DNA of 64,000 nucleotides from Micrococcales bacterium (GTDB taxonomy: Bacteria; Actinomycetota; Actinomycetes; Actinomycetales; Microbacteriaceae), in contig CANGEU010000001.1 in the NCBI GenBank assembly GCA_947452985.1, positions 62,001 through 126,000 on the forward strand, read 5' to 3'. The position numbers were made by a program, and so were the translations under genes. Below the pieces are notes generated by a model. It had not been told where the DNA came from. It worked only from the letters and a program-made list of their open reading frames with translations, and ran no database searches. This document shows, piece after piece, positions 33,467 through 42,498 of the stretch; the first letter of the stretch is position 1, and each line of letters starts with the position of its first letter.

Positions 33467-34285
33467 ATGGCAGTAGTAACAATGCGCGAGATGCTTGACA
33501 GCGGCGTGCACTTCGGGCACCAGACCCGTCGTTGGAACCCAAAGATGAAGCGTTTTATCTTGACCGACCGCTCTGGCATCTACATCATCGACCTTCAGAA
33601 GTCGCTAACCCACATCGACCAGGCTTACTCGTTCGTTAAGGACCTAGTAGCAGCCGGTGGTTCGATCATGTTCGTTGGTACCAAGAAGCAGGCTCAGGAA
33701 GCAATCGCTTCACAGGCCCAGCGCGTTGGCCAGCCATACATCAACGAGCGTTGGTTGGGTGGTCTTTTGACCAACTTCCAGACCATCCAGAAGCGTCTAA
33801 CCCGTCTCAAGGAACTAGAAGTCATGGACTTCTCGGGCGCCACCAAGACTGGTCTTACCAAGAAGGAACTTCTTATCCTTCGTCGCGAAAAGGACAAGCT
33901 AGAGAAGTCACTCGGTGGTATCCGCAACGTTTCCCGTCAGCCTTCGGCTCTCTGGGTAGTTGACACCAACAAGGAGCACCTAGCAATCACCGAAGCGAAG
34001 AAGCTAGGCATCCCAGTTATCGGTATCTTGGACACCAACTGTGACCCAGACGAGGTCACCATCGGTATCCCTGGAAACGACGACGCAATCCGATCAATCG
34101 CCCTACTTACCCGCGTAATTGCTGATGCAGTTGCTGAGGGTCTAAAGGCAAAGCACTCAAAGCCTGAAGAGGTTGAGCCGCTAGCCGAGTGGGAGCAGGA
34201 ACTACTAAGCACCGACGCACCAGCAGCAGCTCCAGCAGCTGAAGTTGTTGCCGAGGCTGCACCAGCAGAGAAGGACACAGAGTAA
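33467..34285 (+). CDS. rpsB: 30S ribosomal protein S2
   Basis: A 272-aa small-subunit protein with the family start [23 protein letters not shown] and the core through about residue 235. The last 30 residues are an Ala/Glu/Pro tail, echoing the tail of S16. The SD AAGGAG is well placed. It is followed by tsf with a one-base stop/start overlap. A leader with its own hairpin precedes it. Confidence 0.97.
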   Translation: MAVVTMREMLDSGVHFGHQTRRWNPKMKRFILTDRSGIYIIDLQKSLTHIDQAYSFVKDLVAAGGSIMFVGTKKQAQEAIASQAQRVGQPYINERWLGGLLTNFQTIQKRLTRLKELEVMDFSGATKTGLTKKELLILRREKDKLEKSLGGIRNVSRQPSALWVVDTNKEHLAITEAKKLGIPVIGILDTNCDPDEVTIGIPGNDDAIRSIALLTRVIADAVAEGLKAKHSKPEEVEPLAEWEQELLSTDAPAAAPAAEVVAEAAPAEKDTE

Positions 34286-35112
34286 TGGCGAACTACACCG
34301 CAGCAGACGTAAAGGCCCTACGCGAGCGCTCCGGCGCTGGCATGATGGACTGCAAGAACGCTCTCGACGAAGCCAATGGCGACGGCGACAAGGCCATGGA
34401 GGTTCTACGCCTCAAGGGTCTAAAGGGTGTTACCAAGCGTGAAGGTCGCACCACCAGCAACGGTCTTATCGTTGCTCGTGTTGTTGGCGGAACCGGTTAC
34501 CTAATCGAACTTGCTTGCGAGACCGACTTCGTTGCTAAGGCAGAGAAGTTCGTTTCCCTAGCAGAGTCGATTGCCGATGCAATTTCTGCAGCAGGTGCAA
34601 AGGACCTAGACGCAGCTTTGGCTGCCAACCTAGGCGGCAAGTCGGTTGCCGATGCAATCAACGACGAGGCAGCAATCATGGGCGAGAAGGTTGAACTTCG
34701 CCGTGTTGCCACCGTTGAGGGCGCAAAGGTTGACGCTTACCTACACCGCACCAGCAAGGACCTACCTCCACAGGTTGGCGTGCTAGTTGCTTACTCGGGT
34801 AACGACGACGAGACCGCGCACGATGTTGCAGTTCACATCGCAGCGTTCTCGCCTAACCACCTAACCCGCGACGAAGTTGACGCCGAGGTTGTTGCAACCG
34901 AGCGTCGCATCGCTGAGGAAACCGCTCGCAACGAGGGTAAGCCAGAAGCTGCCCTTGCCAAGATCGTTGAAGGCCGCGTAACCGGCTTCTTCAAGGAGAA
35001 CGTGCTTCTTGAGCAGGACTTCGCAAAGGACAACAAGTTGTCGGTTGCCAAGGTTCTTGAGAACGCAGGTCTTGAAGTTGCAGCGTTCGTACGCTTCCGC
35101 GTAGGCGCCTAA
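34285..35112 (+). CDS. tsf: Translation elongation factor Ts
   Basis: A 275-aa guanine-nucleotide exchange factor for EF-Tu. The N-terminal UBA-like domain (TAADVKALRERSGAGMMDCK) and the TDFVAK motif (CETDFVAKAE, about 79-88) that contacts EF-Tu are present. ATG overlaps the rpsB stop, the universal rpsB-tsf pair. A Rho-independent terminator follows at 35131, so rpsB-tsf is a transcription unit separate from pyrH. Confidence 0.97.
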   Translation: MANYTAADVKALRERSGAGMMDCKNALDEANGDGDKAMEVLRLKGLKGVTKREGRTTSNGLIVARVVGGTGYLIELACETDFVAKAEKFVSLAESIADAISAAGAKDLDAALAANLGGKSVADAINDEAAIMGEKVELRRVATVEGAKVDAYLHRTSKDLPPQVGVLVAYSGNDDETAHDVAVHIAAFSPNHLTRDEVDAEVVATERRIAEETARNEGKPEAALAKIVEGRVTGFFKENVLLEQDFAKDNKLSVAKVLENAGLEVAAFVRFRVGA

Positions 35113-35130
35113 GCACAAAATTATGGACAA

Positions 35131-35157
35131 GGCTCGGCCAAATCGGTCGGGCCTTTT
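35131..35157 (+). terminator. Terminator of rpsB-tsf
   Basis: GGCTCGGCC (35131-35139) pairs with GGTCGGGCC (35145-35153) in a 9-bp stem with two G-U pairs and a 5-nt loop, followed by TTTT. It lies 19 bp after the tsf stop. Confidence 0.8.
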
Positions 35158-35192
35158 CCTTTGCCCGAATAGGATGGATGTAGGAGGAAGCC

Positions 35193-35900
35193 ATGGCACA
35201 CAAACGTCGAGTTTTATTGAAACTTTCTGGTGAAGCGTTCGGTGGAGGCACTCTTGGAGTGAACCCGGACTATGTCGCAGCTTTTGCGAAAGAAATTGCC
35301 GAAGGTGCAAAAACCACTGAGATCGCGATTGTGGTTGGTGGCGGTAACTTCTTCCGCGGAGCCGAGCTTTCGCAGCGAGGAATGGACCGCTCACGAGCCG
35401 ACTACATGGGTATGCTCGGCACCGTTATGAACGCTCTGGCCCTTCAAGACTTCCTAGAACAGGCCGGCGTGGACACCCGCGTTCAGTCGGCAATCACCAT
35501 GGCTCAGGTCACCGAGCCTTATATTCCGCTTCGTGCGATCCGCCACCTTGAAAAGGGTCGCGTCGTAATTTTCGGTGCCGGTGCCGGTATGCCTTACTTC
35601 TCAACGGACACCGTCGCAGCTCAACGTGCGCTTGAAATCAAGGCTGATGAAGTTTTGGTTGCGAAGAATGGCGTTGACGGCGTTTACTCGGCCGACCCTA
35701 AGAAGGACCCTAAGGCCAAGCGCCTAGAGAAGATCAGTTACCAGGAGGCTCTGGTTCAGGGGCTCAAGGTAGTCGACGCCACCGCGTTCAGCCTCTGCAT
35801 GGACAACAAGATGCCAATGCGTGTCTTTGGTATGCAGGGCAAGAACAACATCACCGACGCCATCAAGGGCAAGGCAATCGGAACCTACGTTTCCGCCTAA
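35193..35900 (+). CDS. pyrH: Uridylate kinase
   Basis: A 235-aa hexameric UMP kinase of the amino-acid-kinase fold, making [16 protein letters not shown] at the N-terminus and [13 protein letters not shown] (about 48-60) are the phosphate-binding loops; [20 protein letters not shown] holds the UMP-binding part. The SD GGAGGA is strong. It starts the pyrH-frr-cdsA unit after the rpsB-tsf terminator. Confidence 0.97.
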   Translation: MAHKRRVLLKLSGEAFGGGTLGVNPDYVAAFAKEIAEGAKTTEIAIVVGGGNFFRGAELSQRGMDRSRADYMGMLGTVMNALALQDFLEQAGVDTRVQSAITMAQVTEPYIPLRAIRHLEKGRVVIFGAGAGMPYFSTDTVAAQRALEIKADEVLVAKNGVDGVYSADPKKDPKAKRLEKISYQEALVQGLKVVDATAFSLCMDNKMPMRVFGMQGKNNITDAIKGKAIGTYVSA

Positions 35901-35924
35901 AACTTTTCAAACAAGGAGAATCAA

Positions 35925-36485
35925 TTGATTTCGGAAATCATTTCGACCACCAAAGACAAAATGGACAAGGCTGTTGAAGCCGCTAAGGACGACTTCTCGT
36001 CGGTTCGCACCGGTCGCGCTAACCCTGCCATGTTCCAAAAGATCATGGTTGACTACTACGGCACCGGAACACCTCTGGGTCAGCTTTGCTCGATGCAGAA
36101 CCTTGAGGCTCGTACTCTAAACATCACTCCTTACGACAAGAGCGCACTGATTGCTATCGAGAAGGCCATCCGCGATGAGCCGAACCTTGGTGCAACTGTG
36201 AACAACGACGGAAACAGCATCCGTGCTTCGCTTCCTGACCTCACCGAAGAGCGTCGCAAAGAGTATGTGAAGTTGGTTAAGGCTAAGGCCGAAGATGCGC
36301 GCGTTTCGATTCGCAACATTCGCCGTAAGGGCAACGATGACCTGGCTGCCTTGAAGAAGGACGGCGGAGCTGGCGAAGACGATCTAGCTCGTGCTGAAAA
36401 GGAACTCGACGCACTAACTAAGTCGCACGTAGATTCAATCGACGAGGCTTTGAAGCGCAAAGAAGCAGAGCTACTCGAGGTCTAG
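35925..36485 (+). CDS. frr: Ribosome recycling factor
   Basis: A 186-aa factor that with EF-G splits post-termination ribosomes. It has the three-helix bundle pattern of RRF with the conserved [14 protein letters not shown] (about 25-38) and the C-terminal basic helix [14 protein letters not shown]. The TTG start follows AAGGAG. The stop overlaps the cdsA GTG by one base. Confidence 0.97.
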   Translation: MISEIISTTKDKMDKAVEAAKDDFSSVRTGRANPAMFQKIMVDYYGTGTPLGQLCSMQNLEARTLNITPYDKSALIAIEKAIRDEPNLGATVNNDGNSIRASLPDLTEERRKEYVKLVKAKAEDARVSIRNIRRKGNDDLAALKKDGGAGEDDLARAEKELDALTKSHVDSIDEALKRKEAELLEV

Positions 36486-37333
36486 TGTCTACCGAAAAGA
36501 GTCAAGACGGCGGTCGAAGCCTTTCCAAGTCCGTTTTTTACGGGCTAGTTTTGGGCGCCGCTTTCTTGCTTTCGATCCTGATTGTGAAAGAACTTTTCAT
36601 CGTTTTGGTGGCAACCGCAATTGGCTTTGGTGCTTGGGAACTTTCGACTGCACTTCGCCAAAAGGATTGGTACGTTCCGCGAGTGCCAGCGGTCATTGGC
36701 TCGGTTCTGATCATGCCGGCCACTTACTACTGGGGAGTGCAGGGTCAGTGGGGATTCACCCTAGCAACCTCGGTAGCTCTGATGATTTGGCGTTTGGTTC
36801 ACATTCTTTGGGAAAAGCGTCGAAGTGTTGAACAGACTTTTTCCGACACGATTCGAGACTTAGCTGCGGCCGCGTTCCTAATTGTTTACCTTCCGCTGAC
36901 GCTCTCGTTCTCGATTTTGCTGCTGAAGCATGATTCGGCGTGGGTGCTTTGTTTTGTAGTCCCGGTTGCGCTCATCGACACTTCTGGTTACCTTGTCGGC
37001 CGAAAGCTTGGCAAGCACAAGTTGGCCCCGGGTGTTAGCCCCAAAAAGACCTGGGAGGGTCTATTGGCTTCGATCATTGCCGGTGTAACCTCAAGTGTTG
37101 CTCTTGTGGTTTTTGTGGCTCACAAGCCTTGGTGGGCTGGTCTTATTTTGGCCGCGATCCTGATTCTTGCCGCCGTCTTTGGCGACTTAGCGGAATCTTT
37201 GATTAAGCGCGATCTAGGCATCAAGGACATGTCTGCGTTGCTGCCAGGCCACGGTGGAATCATGGACCGCCTAGATTCGCTTCTGCCGGCAGCTTTGGTT
37301 ACCTATGTTTTCGTAACGGTCTTAGGGTTCTAG
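36485..37333 (+). CDS. cdsA: Phosphatidate cytidylyltransferase
   Basis: A 282-aa membrane enzyme making CDP-diacylglycerol from phosphatidate and CTP, the branch point of phospholipid synthesis. Seven to eight hydrophobic segments are visible, and the C-terminal signature KRDLGIKDMSALLPGHGG followed by DRLDS is complete. The order frr-cdsA is conserved. The start is GTG at the frr stop. A DivIVA-family gene follows after 9 bp. Confidence 0.96.
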   Translation: MSTEKSQDGGRSLSKSVFYGLVLGAAFLLSILIVKELFIVLVATAIGFGAWELSTALRQKDWYVPRVPAVIGSVLIMPATYYWGVQGQWGFTLATSVALMIWRLVHILWEKRRSVEQTFSDTIRDLAAAAFLIVYLPLTLSFSILLLKHDSAWVLCFVVPVALIDTSGYLVGRKLGKHKLAPGVSPKKTWEGLLASIIAGVTSSVALVVFVAHKPWWAGLILAAILILAAVFGDLAESLIKRDLGIKDMSALLPGHGGIMDRLDSLLPAALVTYVFVTVLGF

Positions 37334-37342
37334 GGAGCTATT

Positions 37343-37996
37343 TTGTCGACGTTTAAGAATGTGGCCAAAGGCAAACTCGGCTACGCGCCAACCGAGGTTG
37401 ACGTATTCATCGTGCGAGCTCGCGACCAGTACAACCATTTCAATTCGCAGGTGCTGGACTGGCGTGACATCACTGGGCACAAATTCACCCTGGTCAAGGG
37501 CGGCTATGAAGTGGCTGCAGTGGATACTGCCATCGACAAATTGCAGGATACCTTCGCAGAACGCGAGCTAAGTGGTAAGTCGAATCCGTTCGCTCCAAGC
37601 TTGAGTGGTTCAATTTTGACCGAGCTACGGATGTTGCTGCTTGGGCGTGCTGCTAGGGGCAAGGGAAAGTACTTTGACCGTGCCGGTGTCATAGGGGTAG
37701 GTTACTCTCGCAAGCAGGTCGATGCATTGATGTCGATTGTTCATGAATTTCTTGAGGGTGGGGAAACACTGACCTTGGATGAGGTCCGTGCACTGACTTT
37801 CAAAGTCCAGCGGGGAGGCTACATTGAGTCGCAAGTTGATGCCTATGTCGAGCGTTTGGTGGAGTACCTTCAGACGAAGCGCTTTGGCGAGCCTATTGTT
37901 GCCAGCCCTATTGCTAACTTTGGTGCAGGCGAGGCCAGCCCAAGCTTCCCAAGCGAGCCAAGTCAACCAAACAACCCTTACAGCGAGTACGAGTAG
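37343..37996 (+). CDS. DivIVA-domain protein with internal duplication
   Basis: A 217-aa cytoplasmic protein of the actinobacterial DivIVA-domain group. Each half contains a GY....VD element (GYAPTEVDVFIVRAR at 13-27; GYSRKQVDALMSIVHEF at about 119-135) followed by a F.L/V..GGY...VD element (FTLVKGGYEVAAVDTAIDKL; FKVQRGGYIESQVDAYVERL), so the chain looks duplicated. DivIVA domains sense curved membrane at poles and septa, but no long coiled coil is present here. The last 35 residues are Pro/Ser/Asn-rich. The TTG start has AGGGAG upstream. Its last 173 bp also encode the signal peptide of the next gene in another frame. Confidence 0.85.
   Translation: MSTFKNVAKGKLGYAPTEVDVFIVRARDQYNHFNSQVLDWRDITGHKFTLVKGGYEVAAVDTAIDKLQDTFAERELSGKSNPFAPSLSGSILTELRMLLLGRAARGKGKYFDRAGVIGVGYSRKQVDALMSIVHEFLEGGETLTLDEVRALTFKVQRGGYIESQVDAYVERLVEYLQTKRFGEPIVASPIANFGAGEASPSFPSEPSQPNNPYSEYE
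37812..37818 (+). promoter_or_regulatory. Ribosome binding site inside the DivIVA-domain gene
   Basis: GGGGAGG ends 5 nt before TTG 37824, an excellent Shine-Dalgarno lying within codons of the upstream gene. It decides the start of the secreted nuclease gene. Confidence 0.7.
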
Positions 37997-38564
37997 TTCT
38001 GCTCTCAAATACGCGAAAGGCTTAGTTGCCAAGCCGTGGGTGACCCACGATGGCTACGCAAGGACCCAATTCTCGAATGGTTGGGGTTCGATTTCAGTCA
38101 GCGGCCACTCCTGTGATCTCCGAAACTATATTTTGATGCGCGACCTCAAAAAAATCACCCATAAGTCCAGCGACTGGTGCCTAGTTGCCACCGGAACTCT
38201 CAACGATCCATACACCGGCAAGGTAATCAAATTCGTTAGGGGAGTGGGCACGTCAACCAAAGTGCAGATTGATCACGTTGTCGCGCTCAGTAACGCCTGG
38301 GTTACCGGGGCTCAGTCGATCAGTGGCACAGCGCGCTATCAGCTCGCTAACGACCCGCTAAACCTTTTGGCGGTAGATGGACCGACCAACGGCTCAAAAA
38401 GCGACAGCGACGCCGCTAGCTTCCTGCCTAGGGCTTCTTATCGGTGCAAGTACGTGGCTCGGCAACTCTCGGTCAAGCGAAAGTACCACCTCTGGGTTAC
38501 CGCTGCTGAAAAGTCATCCATGGTTCGGGTGCTAAGCACCTGTCCAACTCAAAAGCTCCCCTAA
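37824..38564 (+). CDS. Secreted HNH (DUF1524/GmrSD-like) nuclease
   Basis: A 246-aa exported protein. From TTG 37824 the frame gives a full signal peptide: basic n-region with RR at 17-18, hydrophobic LASLLLPALLLTLV (21-34) and cleavage after PAQA (41). The mature domain has IDHVVAL (149-155) and NDPLNL (176-181), the histidine and asparagine region of HNH nucleases of the DUF1524 type often secreted by actinobacteria, plus four cysteines that may form disulphides. It probably degrades extracellular DNA. The first 57 codons overlap the 3' end of the DivIVA-domain gene in another frame. No in-frame start after that gene's stop would keep the signal peptide. Confidence 0.82.
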   Translation: MSRKLMPMSSVWWSTFRRSALASLLLPALLLTLVQARPAQASQASQVNQTTLTASTSSSALKYAKGLVAKPWVTHDGYARTQFSNGWGSISVSGHSCDLRNYILMRDLKKITHKSSDWCLVATGTLNDPYTGKVIKFVRGVGTSTKVQIDHVVALSNAWVTGAQSISGTARYQLANDPLNLLAVDGPTNGSKSDSDAASFLPRASYRCKYVARQLSVKRKYHLWVTAAEKSSMVRVLSTCPTQKLP

Positions 38565-38640
38565 AACTTGGGGCTAGTTTTAGCGCTAGTGCCTAACTAG
38601 ACTTGAATTTTGTTGAGATTCAAGCGTTTGGAGGTGTGAA

Positions 38641-39279
38641 TTGGGTCGTCACGAGGCAGACCGAAAGACTCTTTCCAGTCACATTTCATCACCGATTCGC
38701 ACAGTTGCACGCGTAACCGGGCTTTCCAGTGCACTCAATCGAATTCCTACCCGAAGAGTGTGGGGTTGGGCCCTCAGCGCATCATTGGTGCTGGTGACTG
38801 TTGTAGATCCCTACTCGGGAACACTCACCGCTTATGCCAGTGAAACCGAATACGTAAACTACTTCGAAGCAGGAAACGAACCTACCGTTACCGTAGAACT
38901 AACGCGCGGTGGCTATGAAGTTGTCACCGGCCATGCCGCGAGTAAAGTTTTTGTTGAATTGGCTGCAATTCCTGGTCGCAACACGGTCCAGGCAATTGCT
39001 TACGGAAAAATGTCGTCCTACGGCTGGGGTCGTGAGCAATATTCCTGTCTCGTGAAGCTTTGGGATCGTGAATCAAACTGGCGCATCAACGCTTACAACG
39101 CGTCTTCTGGTGCTTACGGTATTCCGCAGGCTTTGCCTGGCAACAAAATGGCGACTGCCGGGCCAGACTGGCTGACCAATCCTGACACTCAGATCAACTG
39201 GGGTTTGAACTACATTCAAGGACGCTACGGTACTCCTTGTGGCGCTCTTTCCCACTCAGACCAGCTCCACTGGTACTAA
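38641..39279 (+). CDS. Secreted lytic transglycosylase-like protein
   Basis: A 212-aa envelope protein with a basic N-terminal region, one membrane segment (about 40-57) acting as signal or anchor, and a C-terminal lysozyme-like domain. YSCLVKLWDRESNWRINAYN carries the presumed catalytic Glu144, followed by SSGAYGIPQALPG, as in the actinobacterial SLT-like wall hydrolases. It would cleave peptidoglycan glycan strands. The TTG start has GGAGGTG 4 nt upstream. A short inverted repeat (38602-38608 with 38618-38624) sits in the leader. The stop and the next ATG overlap (TAATG). Confidence 0.87.
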   Translation: MGRHEADRKTLSSHISSPIRTVARVTGLSSALNRIPTRRVWGWALSASLVLVTVVDPYSGTLTAYASETEYVNYFEAGNEPTVTVELTRGGYEVVTGHAASKVFVELAAIPGRNTVQAIAYGKMSSYGWGREQYSCLVKLWDRESNWRINAYNASSGAYGIPQALPGNKMATAGPDWLTNPDTQINWGLNYIQGRYGTPCGALSHSDQLHWY

Positions 39280-39575
39280 TGCCTCGCTCGAATCGTCCGA
39301 AGCGCTCCAAGCGCGAAGAACCGGAAGAACTCAATGTTGCCGCCGTACGATTTGGCTCAAGACGAACCGAGGTAAAGCGCAGTGTGCTTTACGTGGTGCA
39401 ACCAACCAGCGGACGAAATGCCGAAGATGACAAGTCGTGGATTTGCCCGAACTGCCACCTCACCATAAATCAGGGCACCAATCACCTTGTTGCCTGGGAC
39501 GAAGTGCGCGGAGTGGACACCAGACGTCACTTTCACACCACCTGCTGGTCCAAGTTTCAAGGAACGCTGCTTTGA
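39279..39575 (+). CDS. Small zinc-ribbon-like conserved protein
   Basis: A 98-aa protein with a basic N-terminus (MPRSNRPKRSKR) and a probable metal site: C56-x2-C59 in WICPNCH, H69, and H84/H86/C89 in RRHFHTTCW. The ending SKFQGTLL and the HLVAWDE segment look conserved. I know no function. Gene overlap with both neighbours (TAATG upstream, TTGA downstream) suggests coupled translation. The frame is open 42 bp further upstream but that part lies within the preceding gene. Confidence 0.78.
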   Translation: MPRSNRPKRSKREEPEELNVAAVRFGSRRTEVKRSVLYVVQPTSGRNAEDDKSWICPNCHLTINQGTNHLVAWDEVRGVDTRRHFHTTCWSKFQGTLL

Positions 39576-40294
39576 GCGAAGCTATTGAAGTTCGATCTGC
39601 TGTCGAACTTCCTTCTAGGCGTGAAGAGATAAGTTTTGTTACCTCAGACGGGCTAACTCTGGTCGGCGAATTGGCTCTGCCGCTAAACCGCGAGCCGGTT
39701 GCCACACTGGTCACTTTTCATCCGCTGCCAACCCATGGCGGCTTTATGGATTCGCACATTTATCGTAAAGCCGCTAACCGCCTGCCAGCTTTGGCGGACC
39801 TTGCGGTGCTGAGGTTCAACACCCGTGGCACCACGTCGCCGCGTGGCACCAGCGATGGCTTCTTTGGTGAAGGCATTACCGAGCGGGCCGATGTCGAAGC
39901 AGCCATTGATTTTGCGATTGCCCGCGGTCTTCCAAATCTGTGGATGGTTGGCTGGAGTTTTGGTACCGAACTCACTTTGAAATACGGCTTCGACAAGCCA
40001 ATTTTGGGTGCAATTTTGCTATCTCCTCCGTTGCACCGCACCAGCGACGAAGAGCTTTCGCGCTGGTCTGGAAATGGCAAGCGCGTAATAGTTTTGGTCC
40101 CGGAGTTGGACGACTATTTGCAGCCGGCCGAAGCCAAACAGAGATTCTTAACTATTCAACAAGCCGAAGTAATTGGTGTTGATGGCGCTAAGCACCTTTG
40201 GGTTGGTGAGAGTGCAACTAAACGAGTTTTGAACGAAATCGTGAAGGCAGTTAACCCCTCAAAATTCCCTCTGCCGGAAGTTGTGTTGCTTTAG
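39572..40294 (+). CDS. Alpha/beta-hydrolase family protein
   Basis: A 240-aa cytoplasmic hydrolase. The nucleophile elbow GWSFG (127-131, Ser129), the oxyanion-side FHPLPTHGG segment and His208 in GAKHLWVGE give a plausible triad, with acid Asp180 or Asp181. It resembles the dienelactone-hydrolase/KANL3-like group that lacks a defined substrate. I place the start at TTG 39572, which overlaps the previous stop by 4 bp; a longer frame from 39437 would translate the zinc-ribbon gene out of frame. It is convergent with the AI-2E gene, overlapping by 4 bp. Confidence 0.82.
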   Translation: MSEAIEVRSAVELPSRREEISFVTSDGLTLVGELALPLNREPVATLVTFHPLPTHGGFMDSHIYRKAANRLPALADLAVLRFNTRGTTSPRGTSDGFFGEGITERADVEAAIDFAIARGLPNLWMVGWSFGTELTLKYGFDKPILGAILLSPPLHRTSDEELSRWSGNGKRVIVLVPELDDYLQPAEAKQRFLTIQQAEVIGVDGAKHLWVGESATKRVLNEIVKAVNPSKFPLPEVVLL

Positions 40295-41331
40295 AGTTTG
40301 TCCTGGCGTGGCATCCAGACCTGACGCAGAATCAGAATGATTGACGCGGCTACCGGAATTGCCACGAGAGCGCCCATGATACCGAGTAACGCACCGCCTG
40401 CCATTGCAGCAACAACGACCACTCCACCAGGAACTGAAACGGCACGCTTCATCACTCGCGGGCTGATCACATAAGCCTCAATCTGCATGTACACAAGGTA
40501 GTAAATACCCACCACTAGAGCAGTGCCTGGGTTTACCGTAAGAGCAACCAGGGTTACCAGGGATGCACCTGAGATGGCACCAACCAGGGGTATGAGGGCG
40601 AGCAGGAAGCAGAAGAATGCTAGAACAATTGAATATGGGACGCCAAAGATGCTCATGACAATGAATCCGAGACCAGCATTGATGCTGGCGATGGTAGCTT
40701 GACCACTGACGTACCGACCAACTGAGGCTGCGACCTCTTCGGCAATTTCGGCAAACTTCTTGCGTCGACTTGCCGGTACCAGTGCGTAAACAAATTTCTT
40801 GAAACGGCCTAGGGAAGCCATGAAATAAAGGCTCAAAGTGACGATGACGATGAAGCCGACCAGGCCGTTCACCAGGCTGAGGCCCACCTGGACTACTCCG
40901 CCGAGCATTAGCGGCCAGTTTTTCGAATCACTTAGGTAGGTTGCAACTCCATCGATGGAACTTGAAATTGCACCATTGAACTGAGAGTCCAAGGTTTCAA
41001 CAATTGGTAGCGAACTTAGGTTTTGCAAGAGTGCTGGCGCCGAAGAGAAAAGCACGCCGGTCTCTTCAATTGCGGTTGGAATGACTGCGACTAGCAGTGC
41101 GGTAGCAATCGCCAATATTGAGAGAACCACAATCAAAATCGAAAGGCTACGGCTCAGGCCGCGACCCTCAAGTTTTCTTACCAGTGGGTCTAGTCCGAGC
41201 GAGATGAAGATTGCAGCAGCCATGTAGGTGAGAATGCTGGCAAGTGTGGTGAGTGATTGCCCAACCATGATTGCCGCTAGGACGCCGAGGCCTCCAAGGA
41301 AGCCAATTTCGAAAGCGTTTGAAATTTTCAT
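40291..41331 (-). CDS. AI-2E family transporter
   Basis: A 346-aa polytopic membrane protein of the AI-2E/PerM family, with about eight hydrophobic segments. The conserved signatures GLDPLVRKLEGRGLSR (about 45-60) and the C-terminal SPRVMKRAVSVPGGVVVVAAMAGG are clear. Members export small molecules or ions (AI-2, or Na+/H+ antiport), so the name does not fix the substrate. It starts 3 bp after the DivIVA-like gene on the same strand, so the two are probably cotranscribed. Confidence 0.88.
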   Translation of the reverse strand: MKISNAFEIGFLGGLGVLAAIMVGQSLTTLASILTYMAAAIFISLGLDPLVRKLEGRGLSRSLSILIVVLSILAIATALLVAVIPTAIEETGVLFSSAPALLQNLSSLPIVETLDSQFNGAISSSIDGVATYLSDSKNWPLMLGGVVQVGLSLVNGLVGFIVIVTLSLYFMASLGRFKKFVYALVPASRRKKFAEIAEEVAASVGRYVSGQATIASINAGLGFIVMSIFGVPYSIVLAFFCFLLALIPLVGAISGASLVTLVALTVNPGTALVVGIYYLVYMQIEAYVISPRVMKRAVSVPGGVVVVAAMAGGALLGIMGALVAIPVAASIILILRQVWMPRQDKL

Positions 41332-41334
41332 GGA

Positions 41335-42426
41335 CTACTCCGCAATCGATTGTTCGGCAGTGTCGATCACCGAGCGTAGGTTCTTCAGGTAGATGGAAAC
41401 CGCGTCGCGTTCGTTATTCAACTTGCCGATCGCGGCTTTGAGGCGTCGAACTTCATTTCTGGCCTTGTTTTCGGCTTCGGCGATGATTGCTCGCGCCTCG
41501 GCTTCAGCGTTTACCAAAGTTATTTCGGCCTTTTCCTTGGCTTCATCGCGGGTGCGCTTATTCACCGACTTGGCGGCTGCCTCTAAGGTTTCTGCTTCGA
41601 GGCGAGCGGCATTGGCACGAACCTTTGCGGTAGCTAGTGAGACTTGCGCGTCGTCGAGATATTTTTGGGTGGCAGCCACGGCCTCTTGGTGCTTCTTGAG
41701 GTATTCGGCTTCGGCTTCGGCTCGGCGACCGGTCAGTTCAAGTTCTAGGTCGATTCGGAACTGTTCACTAACCAATTGCTCAGCTGCCGAAACATTGACC
41801 TCTTTGTTGACCTTACGGAATTCAATCAGGCGTTGTTCGCTAATCTTTCGAGCAGCCTCGGCTTTCATGAGTTCGGTTTCGCGCTTGGTTGTTGCGCGCA
41901 AACGAGCCGCTTCGGTGGCAATGTTTCCGCGAATCGAGCCGGCCTCACGGGTGGCTTCATCGATGATGTCGTTTGCCGCAGCGGTTGCTTCCTTGAGGGC
42001 CTGGTCGTATTCGGCTTTCGCCTGTGACTGCAGGCGTTCAGAACGGCGCCCGGCCTCAGAAACCAAAGAGTCGTAGTAGTTCTTAGCCTCATCGCGAAGC
42101 TCCGCCAACTCGCCTTCTAGGTCGGCCAGAATTCGTTCGCGCTCGGCTTCGGCATCGGCAACAATTCTCAGCGACTGTTCTTCGGCTGTGCTCAGAATAA
42201 GTGCGGCGCGCGTTCCGACCGAAGCGTAGTTTGGAGCTTCGCTTTCGTTGAGTCTGGCCTGTAGTTCGGCAGCCAGTTCATTCTTTTCACGAAGCTCGGC
42301 AGCCAGTTGAGCGTTTTGCGCGTTTACCTGAAGTAATTCCTTGCGGAGCACTCGCAATGCTTCGTCCACGGCATCGCGGTCATAGCCGCGCATCGCAGTT
42401 GCGAATTCGTTGCCGTCGACGCTCAA
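41335..42426 (-). CDS. DivIVA-like coiled-coil protein (first of two similar paralogues)
   Basis: A 363-aa cytoplasmic protein. The N-terminus NEFATAMRGYDRDAVDEALRVLRKEL is a DivIVA lipid-binding-type motif (RGY..D.VD), followed by an almost continuous coiled coil rich in Ala, Glu, Arg and Lys (about 30-350). Such proteins (Wag31, Scy or FilP relatives) mark poles or scaffold wall synthesis. A close structural counterpart is encoded at 56272-57312. It is followed by the AI-2E gene. The start is divergent from the gene at 42499. Confidence 0.85.
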   Translation of the reverse strand: MSVDGNEFATAMRGYDRDAVDEALRVLRKELLQVNAQNAQLAAELREKNELAAELQARLNESEAPNYASVGTRAALILSTAEEQSLRIVADAEAERERILADLEGELAELRDEAKNYYDSLVSEAGRRSERLQSQAKAEYDQALKEATAAANDIIDEATREAGSIRGNIATEAARLRATTKRETELMKAEAARKISEQRLIEFRKVNKEVNVSAAEQLVSEQFRIDLELELTGRRAEAEAEYLKKHQEAVAATQKYLDDAQVSLATAKVRANAARLEAETLEAAAKSVNKRTRDEAKEKAEITLVNAEAEARAIIAEAENKARNEVRRLKAAIGKLNNERDAVSIYLKNLRSVIDTAEQSIAE

Positions 42427-42498
42427 AAGTTGCTCCTAGGTGTTTTGGTAGACTGGAAGGCCTGCCCCAAGCCACAAGTTTACCCCGATTGGATAGCC

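Noticed and set aside
37824..38564. HNH nuclease as a mobile or phage terminase-associated endonuclease
   Set aside because: A signal peptide and DUF1524-type motif indicate a secreted nuclease; no intron, intein or phage context is present.
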